In this document: piece by piece, positions 34,811 through 45,023 of the stretch | Position numbering within the stretch: position 1 is the stretch's first letter | Layout: every line of letters begins with the position of its first letter | Assembly: GCA_051453625.1 (NCBI GenBank) | Contig: JBOZIK010000001.1 | Span: 116,976,822 to 117,040,821 of the forward strand | Direction: 5' to 3' | Length of the DNA: 64,000 nucleotides | Origin: Welwitschia mirabilis | Taxonomy: Eukaryota; Gnetophyta; Gnetopsida; Welwitschiales | Position numbers and translations under genes: made by a program | Notes under the pieces: model-generated | The model's database searches: none | What the model was told of the DNA's origin: nothing | Seen by the model: only the letters and a program-made list of their open reading frames with translations

Positions 34811-36258
34811 TGAGTATTATTAAACTTGGAGAAGATGAGTGAATGGGTTTAACCAAGTAAATAATTTACAATAGAAAATAAATGAAATGTACAATGAAGA
34901 CCTCATCGATTCAATGTGGTTTCCTAATCTAGATATGTCTACACTCAGAGGATAGTTTTTCTTCACACCTTTAGATTTCTTTTACATACAAAAATAGTGG
35001 TTTTATAGCACTATCAATCTTATATACAATTGAAATACTCTTTATAAGTAGAACTCTCTTTTCCTTAGGATTATAGTAAATCAACTATAAAAGTGCTTTC
35101 AAGTACTTAAAGAGGTATATTCATACAAGGGTTACCTTACATTTTATAATCCCTAAGTAAGGGACCTTTTAAAAGAAGATGATTAGAACTTATGAATTAG
35201 AATGAGTAAATTCAAAAATCTAATAGTCTAACAATAAATTGCTAATAGAAAATATAAATAATAAATAACAATCTAAAATGATATCATGTTGATGATAGCT
35301 TTAGTTCTCCTTAATGCAGTCATCAATGAATATCTAAGATTAAAGTTTTATAGTAGTGATAATACTAGAGATTAAGTAATATTTTTAGGAATTGATTCTC
35401 TTCATTATAAACACAAATTTATTCTTGTTTAGTATTAGTCACTCATTTGAGTAACCCTTTCCTATTCACTCTTTTTTCCTTTTATGATTGAGAGGACTTC
35501 TTGGTATTTTTCCAAATGAAATAGTCATTTGAAATAGTTTAAATGTAGTATAATTATTATAATGAATAATATTTGTTTTTTTAATGGCTGTTTTATTTTT
35601 TTACCAATTTTTTAGAAAAGGCATCTTCACTATAGTAGATAACTCTCATAAGAAGACATTTTTAGCCTAAAAGACATCTCTAATTAAATTGTATAGATTT
35701 CAATAAGCTTTGAACACTATGTCTCTAATCCTTAGGCATCAGAACTCATTCTATAAAACTTATTTGATTTTCTAGAAAGTAAATAATTCATCTTCACATA
35801 ACTGACCTATGTTACCCTTTTTAGTTTAGAATAATTTTCTTTAATGCAGTAGACATCTTTTATTAATTGATGTAGTATAGATGTCTTCTTCAAGATAGAC
35901 ATATTTTACTTATCTCAGCCTCATGATTTAGCCTAGACATTTTCATTATGATAGATGTCTTTTACTTGTATTAGTTTTAAATTTATTCTAAACATATTCA
36001 TTAGTGTAGATATCTTTGCAATAGATGTTTTCAAACCTACAACCATATTTAGTTAACTTTATCTATTCTTTATAAAGTTTGAGTTGACACTCCTATGAAC
36101 TTTAATTTTTGTGAGTATATACTGCTAGATTTCTTTCACTTTAAGTTTCAGCTATTTTGATTCTTATATATAATCTAAGCACTCTACAATATCCTATATA
36201 TATACTAAACACATCATACTTAATAAGTGAAATTATTAAAACTAGGATTTTACCAACA
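34811..36258 (-). repeat. C 3' LTR
   Basis: Plus-strand coordinates begin TGAGTATT and end ACCAACA, giving TG...CA termini. Clear collinear match to 42484-43930. It carries clustered AGATGTCT or AGACATCT octamers at 35672, 35851, 35879 and 35953 plus near matches, in what is U3 for a minus-strand element. A TATA-like 'gtatataaga' lies near 35020-35030 on the minus strand. Confidence 0.92.
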
Positions 36259-36273
36259 ATCTCCCCCTTTTTT
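36259..36273 (-). promoter_or_regulatory. C polypurine tract
   Basis: The minus strand reads AAAAAAGGGGGAGAT directly before the LTR TG, the plus-strand priming site. Confidence 0.88.
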
Positions 36274-36859
36274 ATTATGTTCAAAATTTAGTAAATCTTA
36301 TTAGTATACTTATGTTTGATTGTATTTGAAATATCATTAATTCAAAGTGAACATAGAGTATTACATGAAGCATTTAAAAAGTGTAAAAAGTGAAGTCATT
36401 GATAAAAACACATTAATGTTTATTTCAAGAGAGTAAAAAAAAAGTAGTACTAATATATTAGATCACTAAATACATAACAAATAAATTTAGCAAAAGTTAT
36501 ACTAAATAAAAAGTAAGAGTTTAAAATATGATAGGAAAACATAACAAGCTACATGTGTCAAAACATGAAAGTGAGCATCAACTATGATTTCTATCATACA
36601 AAATTCAACCACCCACCTCAAGTTCACATCCTCCAAAGTCATAAAGGATGTATAGTCTAATCTTCCATCTTCTCCTCCTTTTTATATAGTACAAAAATAA
36701 CTAGGAATTAAGAGTTAAGTCATTGATGTAATAAGTGTCATTCCTAGTGTTAAATTATTGTCATCACTATCTATTATGGTGAAAGTATAGATGGTAGAAG
36801 ATAAAGATGATGTATGTGTGGATGTATGTCATTTCCATAATAGTCAGTACTATGTCTCA

Positions 36860-38845
36860 CTATAACCTTAAGTGGTTTGTATTCTCATTAGAGTGTATGT
36901 TTAATGGATGAAATGTGCTAAAGACACTAGTAGTGGTATTTTTAGCAAAACTAGATATAGAATATGAAGTTTTTCTAAGTGATAGTACATGAACTAGAGG
37001 TGTGAGGGATGGTGGTGATGATGAAAGGCTAGGTGATAATCATTTTTGAGATGGTAAAGGTGGCTATGTGGAATAGTAGATAGCAATCTTATGGTGAGTC
37101 CTACAAAAAATAAGAGGCTGATCATCTAGGATCTCTAAGTCCACTAGTTACTCCCCTTAAGCCTATGTTAGAGCTTATGATTGAACCTATCACTCCCTAA
37201 ATGTGTAACATCTTCTTTGCCAATTCTAGAGTATCTGAATCCTCTACTTAAACTATGTCATAGCATATAGTAAAAGGTGCTAGTAATGCCTCTATCTTAG
37301 ATTATTACACTAAATTATATCATGTGAGAGTTCCCATGGATTTCCAATTACATGTAGGCACCTCCTCCTCACTAGTTGCATATATATGCTTCTTTAGTCT
37401 TAATAGATTTCTATCAATCCTATACATCAGTTTTCATAATTTCCTTGAGATCCTTCTTTACCAATGAGAAATTATGAGTATTTGTGAAATAAGATCTCTA
37501 AAATTATTCCTTGAAAGACCTTGTACTTATGCCTTGACCTGCCTGTGCTCATGCATGTTGGTTTTTACTAAGTTTTAAAAGCGAATTCTTGGGCCATAAG
37601 ATTAAGTTATGGAACTAATATACTAACATTACTAATCATGAGGCTAATAACATAGGAATAACTACAATCTTTATTAAATATGGTAATGATGCCCTTTCAT
37701 AGTGTAAAATCAAGATCAATTTTAAACCTTGTAAGAAGTAGTATACTACAAATGTCTACATACTATAGTTGTCTCTATAGACTAGAATATTGTAAAATGT
37801 AATTAAGCTTAAAATTAAGGCATATGAAGCCATTTATTTTCATTTTACATTCTCATAAAAATTCATCTTTGCATGCCCAAAAATAATAGTGCTTAATGTA
37901 CATCATGAAACCTTAACAAAATGGCATGTGAGGATGTCCTTAAAGGAATGCATATATAACTAAGGGAGTTCTAAATCATCCATTTTAAGTAGAGAATTGA
38001 TAAAAATGAGAGTGAAAAAAAATAAACACCTCTTACTTGTGTCTAAAATGTGCTAATAGAATTATCTATTTCATGGATGTTAGCATAAAATTTGTAAATT
38101 ACTAGGTCTATAATATACTAGTATTACTAATTATAAGGCTAATAAAATAGGAATAACCTAAATTATGGCCATTATTAAACATTTTAATGATGTTCATGCA
38201 TAGCATAAGACTAAGATTAATTTTAGCCCTTTTAAGAAGTAGTATACTACAAATATCTACATGGGGTTATAGTAATGTAGCTTCCTCCATAGACTAGAAT
38301 ATTATAAAATGTAATTAAGCTCAAAATTAAGGCATTAGGAACCATTTATTTTCATTTCACATTCTCATAACAATTCATCTTTTGAATCCCAACAATAATA
38401 GTGCTTAATGTGTATCATGAAATTTTAATAAAATGGCATGTGAAGATGTCCTTAAAGGAATGCATGTCTAACTGAGGGAGGTCTAAGTAATCTATTTCAA
38501 GTAGAGAATTGACAAAATTGGGAGTGAGGAAAAAAGAGATACCTCTTAATTATGTCTAAAATGTAATAATAGACTGATTTATTTCATGGATATTAGCATG
38601 AAATTCACAAACTACTAGATCTAGAATGCTATGTTCTACCTCAACTATCATTTAATAATCAAGATAATAGAAGCATAAAAGTAGCTGATCTTTCATGTAT
38701 TTTTGGAAATCAAGAGTTCTTTTCATAATGATACAGTTCCTAGCCTAAGTTTTAAACTATTTTTCTATTGATTCATGATAAAAATATGGTTCATACTAAG
38801 GTCTCTATGTTTCATAGACATGCTCCTTTTCTTTTGAAACATCAT
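36860..38845 (-). pseudogene. C ORF3 with internally duplicated domain
   Basis: The minus strand after pol reads 'KRTLDFQKYMKDQLLLCFYY', 'LDLVVCEFHANIHEINQS', 'LRGISF', 'LDMHSFKDIFTCHF', 'LILSLITFYNILVYGG' and 'FVVYYFLKGLKLILVL'. The last four blocks recur further on ('MHSFKDILTCHFVKVS', 'LILSLITFYNIL', 'FVVYYFLQGLKLILIL') because about 500 bp are duplicated. The C-terminal part has 'LMYRIDRNLLRLKKHIYATS', 'EEEVPTCNWKSMGTLT' and a Ser/Pro-rich stretch ending near 36862. The layout matches ORF3 of B2 and B3. The start is approximate because of frameshifts. Confidence 0.6.
37600..38613. repeat. About 500-bp tandem duplication inside C ORF3
   Basis: Two adjacent copies, roughly 37600-38100 and 38100-38613. 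The period is 495 bp at the left end and 512-513 bp further on because of a small insertion near 38260. Landmarks found in both copies include 'aagaagtagtatactacaaa', 'gtgcttaatgt' (37889 and 38401) and 'gatgtccttaaaggaatgca'. Confidence 0.92.
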
Positions 38846-38949
38846 ATGACTTTATGTTTACCATTTAATAAATTATTAACAGAACTTAACTTTGATAAAA
38901 ATATTCAAACGAAAAAGGAAAAATGAACCTTTATCATAAAAATGGCACC

Positions 38950-39410
38950 TAATTTACTTACTATATACACTTTTTTTAGCCTAAAGATATCTCTGCTAAG
39001 ATATCTAAAAAAGGTAAGGTTTTAGAGGACTATTATGATACTTACTGAGTAAAGACTAAAAATGAGAATTGATGGTCACTTTCTTTCTTAAAAAGAACTT
39101 GAAGACTTTTTTTTTTAGTGAGCTTTAATTTCTAACATGGGACATAAACAACATCTATTACATAAAAGATGTCTATAATGATGAAAATAGACATTTACAT
39201 ACCTCAAAGATGTCTTCTAATAAATATTTTTAATAGCTACCTGATCATCAAAAGACATCTATAGAAACAAAGATGTTCATTTTGGGGGGAAAAGGCATAG
39301 ATAACTATCCTTTAAAAACATCTTTATAATCTAAAGATGTGTATTCAATAGATGTCTACATCTTTAGAGATGTCTTCATATTAGATGTTTACAACTTTAA
39401 AGATGTCTTT
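38950..39410 (-). promoter_or_regulatory. Spacer before C ORF3 with LTR motif cluster
   Basis: Six exact AGATGTCT or AGACATCT octamers at 39168, 39208, 39253, 39350, 39368 and 39401, plus AGATATCT variants near 38990. This is the same octamer that is clustered in the element's LTRs. A TATA-like 'gtgtatatag' on the minus strand (about 38959-38970) lies between the cluster and ORF3. It parallels the spacer before B2 ORF3. A promoter role for ORF3 is inferred. Confidence 0.5.
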
Positions 39411-39639
39411 TGTGAAAAATAAAAACTTTTAGATCTTCTATAATAAACATAAACATTAGATACTATAACTTCAAAAATTATAATAGAGATAAAAAACAAA
39501 ACAAACTATAACTGTTAATCATAAGATATAAATGTCTAAGATCTATATCTAATATCTCAACTTATAAGGTATTAGTAATAAAGATGTTGAGTTGGGATTT
39601 AAGATAGTTACCTATATAGTATCTAATTAGGCAAAGTCT

Positions 39640-39850
39640 GATCTTAGGTTCTTCCATAATTTGATGAAATGTTCTTCACTTAATTATTTAGTTAATACAT
39701 TAGCATGTTGATCATTCATTTTAACATAATTCAAGGTGATGCATTTGTTTCTATCACATTACCATTTCCATCTATTTTATTTTTCAAAACCCATTTTACA
39801 CCAATTACTAGTTTATTATCTAGCCTTATTATGAGTTTTTAAACTTTCAC
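39640..39850 (-). pseudogene. C reverse transcriptase stub fused to RNase H tail
   Basis: The minus strand reads 'KWVLKNKIDGNGNVIE', the start of the copia RT domain ('K-W-V-F-K-x-K-x-D-x-x-G-x-V'). Within four residues it passes into 'LNYVKMNDQHANVLTK' and 'LSEEHFIKLWKNLR', the extreme end of RNase H ('V-x-T-x-x-Q-x-A-D-x-L-T-K-P-L'). Several hundred residues, including the Y-V-D-D active site and most of RNase H, are missing between them, which is a clean internal deletion. Confidence 0.8.
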
Positions 39851-40149
39851 ACCTATCAAACTAATTTAATTCTTCTTACATTACTAACATACAATGGTTA
39901 TCACTTTATTCTTTAATGAAATTCTTGGGTTTTACTTGTAAAATTCATACTACAAATCTATAAAAATTCTTAGTACACCTTCATATTTAATTACCATTGT
40001 TACTAATTGAGTGGTTCTTTTTCAATCTGATCATATTTGATGAGATTTTCTTTTAGCTTTTTTTCCCTTCTTACTATCTAATTATGATAGAGGGGTATTA
40101 AAAGGGTATTCAATCTATATGGGTACATAGTCATCCTACACATAAATAG

Positions 40150-40965
40150 TAATTGAGTTACTATCATCTATTTAGATATTAATGGTTTCTTATACCACAT
40201 ATATTTTGGTTTTAAATACTCAATAGGATTTACTTATCATATAATAATCCAAATAAATATTATTATTAACTTTGAAATCAAATTTCCTAAGATTTTATTT
40301 TTCATTCAAAATAAAAGATTTTGAATAAAAAACATGAAAATGACTTACTAAGGATTTTTCACTAGACCATAGTTCTTATGAAGTTTTGGAAGTATAGTAT
40401 CTTACTAGAACTTAGTTGGAAACATCACATGTAGTATTAATGGATTTTGTCCAAACGTGATAGGTAACCTTTTGATCATGCGTCATTATTTTTATCATTT
40501 TAGTTAAAATTTGATTCTTTATTTTAACTACTTCATTCTATTATGGTGTCCTTAGTGTAGAGAATTAATGAAGAATGCTAAACTATTAATAAAAATCTTT
40601 GAATCTTACATTTTTGAATTTATTACCATTATTGTCCTTATTATCTTAATCTTACATAGTTTTTTCCCCCTATAACTTGATACACAACTTAGAAAATATG
40701 TTAAAAGCCTCATCCTTGTGCATACAGAAGTCCACCCATGTGAAGTAATTAATCATCAATAATAGTTTAATAATATCATTTCTTAGCAAGGCTTTTAGTA
40801 GCATAAGGACCAATAATATTAAGGTGTCAAAGATCTAATGGGAATTTATTAGTAATAGATTTTTGTTAATAAACCTCACTCTTATTGGCTTCCTTTTCTG
40901 AAATGCCTTGTGCACATAATCATCAAACCTTTATGACTTGAGAGGTCCTATTATCATAGATTTTC
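40150..40965 (-). pseudogene. C copia integrase
   Basis: In minus-strand order: 'FDDYVHKAFQKRKPIRV' (zinc-binding part, Cys residues lost), 'YFTWVDFCMHKDEAFNIF', 'NKFKNVRFKDFY', 'RTP..NEVVKIKNQ' (where dots are two stops replacing the usual QQ of 'T-P-Q-Q-N-G-V-V-E-R-K-N-R'), 'YHVWTKSINTTCDVSN' and 'KSFILNEK'. This is the integrase core and C-terminal part that inserts element DNA. Stops and lost metal ligands show that it is inactive. Confidence 0.8.
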
Positions 40966-40999
40966 TTCACCTATAGTGCTTAAGAAACTTTTGATGCCA

Positions 41000-41690
41000 T
41001 TGTTAGAAATATCTTGTAAGGTATTAATAGAAATATTTAATTTTCTAATTATATTGTTTAATTATACTCCTTTATGGCATAAGGATATTTTGTAAAATTT
41101 ATAAATAAATTTGCATTGCATAATTAAATAAAACTAAGTAGGTTATGTTATAAACATTTTATATAAAATACATCTTTTATGTTAACTAGATTATCTTTTC
41201 TAATGGTTCTAATACCTTTAATTAGAGCTTTTATGTTATCATCAAAACTAATCACTCCTTTGCCTTATTCAACTAAGGTAGTGAAACTAGATTTGTCATG
41301 AGTTATATGGCTTTAATATTTACTATTAATATACTATACATGTATGTCATAGCATATAGTGTAATCTGAGCTAAGAGAAATTTCCTTGCTTTTAGAATCC
41401 ATGTCTTCTTTGGTTTGTCCTACATAAAACATTGTACCATACTTCTTGGTTTTTTGATACTATTAGCATAGTATCTACTATTGAACTTAAATAGATAGTT
41501 AAATTGATAATGGCTAAATTTATAGTCATAGTAACATGTAATATTATGCTCATACCTTAGCTTGTAGTTACATTTGTTAAAGAATGATGCTAAAGTACTA
41601 GTGGAGGATTCATTGTATCCTAATCCATAGTTATCATTTGGACTTCTATACTATTGCTGGCTTGAGATCTGAATAGTCTTCCATAGCCAT
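41000..41690 (-). pseudogene. C protease and pre-integrase region
   Basis: By position this should encode the end of gag, protease and the pre-integrase segment. I could not read convincing motifs, and the assignment rests only on lying between recognised gag and integrase. Confidence 0.3.
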
Positions 41691-42435
41691 ATTTCTTATT
41701 ATTCTTTTGTAAAATAATCATCTTGACTTGTCTTATGATTAAAGCAAGTAATTCTTCCATATATTCTTATGAGTCATCTCCATTTGACACATTTTTTGCT
41801 CTATCTTTGGAATCTTGTCTTGAGTTTTCACTAGCTTTAAAGAGTAATAGTATTCTGCTTTAGGGTACTATATTAAATGAAATTCATCTCTTAATTTACT
41901 AAGGTACTTCGTAATTTCTTAATTTTCATTGTATTAAAGTCTCTTAATTCTTCAATTGCAATTCATAATGTTAGAGAGTCTTGTACAGCATTTATGCATC
42001 CTCTCTTCATTATTCATCTTTACGTTTTCAAACTAATTAGTCTAGATAAGAAGCTTTAATTACTTAATAACCGAGGCTCTTTCATATGTTCCTATTAAGG
42101 GATTCCATATTTATTATGTAATTTTGCATATGGTTATTTGGTCGAATTTCTCCATTATAAGGGCTTGGTAGGGAGCATTTTTTGCCTTTTAGCTAAACAT
42201 AAAGATTGCATTTTTTTTCTTTTTTTGTACTTCTAGTTCTTATATTTTTGATTTAAGTGGTGGATTTTCTTATGGCATTTATAACTTTTTTATAGGTTTT
42301 GAGTATACATCTTTAATTCTTTACTAAATCTAAAACTTAGAAGACTATAAGTACATGCACATCCTCATCTTCCACTATGCACACTTTGTTCTATAGAAGA
42401 GTGGAGGTATAATGAATGGCATTACTTTCATAGTT
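41690..42435 (-). pseudogene. gag: C copia gag
   Basis: Begins a little after the primer-binding site with 'MPFIIPPLFYRTKCA', then a stop in place of the conserved Trp, then 'KMRMCMYL'. This matches the copia gag opening 'P-P-x-F-x-G-x-x-Y-x-x-W-x-x-x-M-x-x-Y-L'. Later segments 'ELRDFNTMKIKKLRSTLVN' and 'SLKLVKTQD' fit the end of the UBN2-type gag. Heavily interrupted by stops. Confidence 0.6.
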
Positions 42436-42469
42436 CACATAAGGATGTTACTTGTTTTCATAATTATGT

Positions 42470-42481
42470 CCTCTGATACCA
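42470..42481 (-). promoter_or_regulatory. C primer-binding site
   Basis: The minus strand reads TGGTATCAGAGG, 11 of 12 bases identical to TGGTATCAGAGC, complementary to initiator tRNA-Met, and adjacent to the LTR. Confidence 0.88.
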
Positions 42482-42483
42482 CT

Positions 42484-43930
42484 TAAGAATCACTAAATAC
42501 AAAGGAAATGGAAGAATGAGTTTGATCAAATAAAAAATTCACAACATAAAAAAAATGAAATGCACAATGGAAACCTTATTAATTTAGCATGGTTATCTAA
42601 CTTGGGCATGTTCACATCTAGAGTGTAGCTTCTCTTTACATCTCTAGATATCTTTTACCTATAAAAAGAATGGTTTTATAGCACCACTAACCTTATATAT
42701 AAATGAACTTATTCTCACAAGGTAGAACTTTCTTTCCTTTAAGGACTACAATGGATCAACTACAATAGTACTCTTAAGCACATAAAGAAGAATACTCATA
42801 TAAGGGTTGTCTTGTACTTTGAAATTCCTAGATTAAGAAATCTTAATAAAAAAATTTATTAAATCTTATGGACTAGAATAAATGAATTCAATAATTTAAT
42901 AGTCCAATAATAAACTACTAAGAAAAAATACAAAGAAGGAATAACAAGCCTAAAATAATGTCATGTTGATAATAGTTTAAGTTGACATTGATGAAGTCAC
43001 TCATGAATATATAAGATTAGAGTTTTATAGTAATTGAAGTATTAAATGTTAAGCAGTATCTTCAAGAATTAAGTCTATGCATCAAGAATATATATTTCTT
43101 CTTTTTTACTATCAATCATCCATTGGAGTAATCATTTTCTCTTCACTCTTTCTTCCTTTTATGCTTAAGAGTTTTTCTTGGTATTTTTCCTAATGAAATA
43201 GCCATTTGAAATAGTACAATTATAGTGTAATGGCTATAAAATAGCTAATATTTGATTATTCAATGGCTATATTATTTTTCATTTTTTTTAAATAAACATC
43301 TTTACTATAGTAGATGTATCTCATAGGTAGGACATTTTTTTCTTAAAAGATGTCTTCGGTTAAATTACCTATATTTTAATAAGCTCTAAACTTCTATGTC
43401 TCTAATCCTTGGGCATTATGCATTCATCATGTATAACTTGATTTATTACTTAAAAAATAAATAATTCATCCTAACATAATTGATCTTTATCACCTTTTTT
43501 AGTTTAATATAGACATCTTCAATGCAATGAACATCTTTCATTAATTAGTGTAGTGTAGATTTCATATAAAATATAGATGTCTTTTACTTATATTAGTTTC
43601 ATGATTAAACCTAAATGTCTTCAGTTTAATAGACATATTTCACTTATTTTAGATTTAAATTTAGCCTAGACATATTCATCAGTATAAATGTCTTTACAAT
43701 AGATGTCTTCATACCTATAGAAGCCTTTAGTAAACTTTGTCTATCCTTTATGAACTTTGAGCTAAATCTTTTATGAATTTTGAGCTTTATAACCTTATTA
43801 AGTGTCTTTCTCTTTGAGTTTTAATTATCTATACCCTTATCTACAATCTAGTATTCTTCAACGTCCCATCTATAGATTAGAAACATCATATTTGATAAGT
43901 GAAATCATCAAAATTGAGATTTCATTAATA
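42484..43930 (-). repeat. C 5' LTR
   Basis: Collinear with 34811-36258 and almost the same length. The terminal bases are mutated (TA at the left, ATA at the right in plus coordinates). It carries the same octamer cluster (for example near 43359, 43512, 43587 and 43701). Divergence from its partner is considerable, so the insertion is old. Confidence 0.92.
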
Positions 43931-44586
43931 CTTCTTAAGCAAATTATGATGAATTTCTATTTTCTCCTTTTAGTAATAGTATATTGGTTAATAAATATGT
44001 TATTTTTATTTATCTAAAATTAAAATCAGTTGTTTTTGCATGGATTCTTCTTTCTTATTTCTTCTCTCCTTAAAATCATAATAGACTAGTAAATTTTTGT
44101 GCTTGTTTTAACCATAACTATTTTTCTAAAACTCTAATGATTCTAATCTTTTTTCAGTAGTATTTTTTTACTTACTTAGAAACTTTCATCCTAGATTAGT
44201 TGGAACTAACATTTATATCCTAAAATGCCTTTTTGACCATTTACAATCAAAGTTATAATGTTACTTCAGTAAAATTTATGAACTATGAAATCTTAAATTT
44301 TTTTGTTTTTGCATAGTTAATTTTTTTATCATTATTGATGTGTTTTTAAAACTTTAAAGCCTAATTGTAGTAGCTTTTGAATACTTTTAGAATATGAAAT
44401 CTATTTTTCTCAAATTTTACAATTTTCATAATATTATTATTCAAATGGAGTTATTTTTAATTTTTATAGTTTTTTATAGATGAATTATTTCCATGAATTT
44501 TAATCCATTCGGCTTGATCTTCTAGAAACTTGTTTGAAATATATTTTGAGTATATTAAAGGTTTTTAGAATTTCTAATTATATTCT
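43931..44586. other. AT-rich flank, no gene recognised
   Basis: Right-hand flank of element C. T-rich prose-like sequence with no open frame that I trust; it may be decayed gypsy LTR. Confidence 0.4.
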
Positions 44587-45023
44587 TATAATTTTTTAAA
44601 TTACTAAAATAGAATTAAACTTTGCATTTTAATAATTAACATCTAAAAAATAAGAAATTTGATAACATATTAATCTAGTAAAAATTAAGTGTCTATTTGT
44701 TAATATAGTATCAATCTATGATAATAGTAATCTAGTCTCTATATCTTACTCTAGCCTTAGACTAATGGTCAAAGATAAGTTCATGGACTATGATGTTATG
44801 CCTCCTTCTAGAGCCCTTAGGGATTAGTCAATAATATCATCGATTACATCGACATACTCTATCCACCTTAACCTAATACTGTAGGCTTCAGAATCAAAAT
44901 GAAGAAATACAATGTTACAATTTAATGGTCATACCCTTTTGTTATAAAATAGTTTTACTTAATTACATATTAATCATAATTAATAAATAATCACTTAATC
45001 ATAAGTTATGTTTGAGCATTACA
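44587..45023. repeat. Short LTR-like repeat F, copy 1
   Basis: About 437 bp matching 47459-47899 from end to end, while the flanks on both sides are unrelated. Termini are 'tataat' and 'attaca', a worn TGTAAT...ATTACA pair. Candidate flanking duplications ('attct' and 'tttct') are imperfect. Most likely a solo LTR of a gypsy element. Confidence 0.65.

Larger units (their letters stand above)
34811..43930 (-). mobile_element. Full-length Ty1/copia element C
   Basis: Two LTRs of about 1447 bp, a primer-binding site (42470-42481), a polypurine tract (36259-36273) and a near-perfect target duplication (CTTCC at 34806-34810, CTTCT at 43931-43935) bound a 9.1-kb element. In element orientation the order is gag, protease and integrase, a stub of RT fused to the end of RNase H, a motif-rich spacer, ORF3, then the polypurine tract. 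It belongs to a different family from B: LTR sequence and motifs are unrelated. Internal deletion and stops make it non-autonomous. Confidence 0.92.

Noticed and set aside
34496-34813. 105-codon hydrophobic frame, possible membrane protein
   Set aside because: Almost only Phe, Leu, Ser and Ile, as expected from T-rich DNA; ends at the element C boundary; no homologue recognised.
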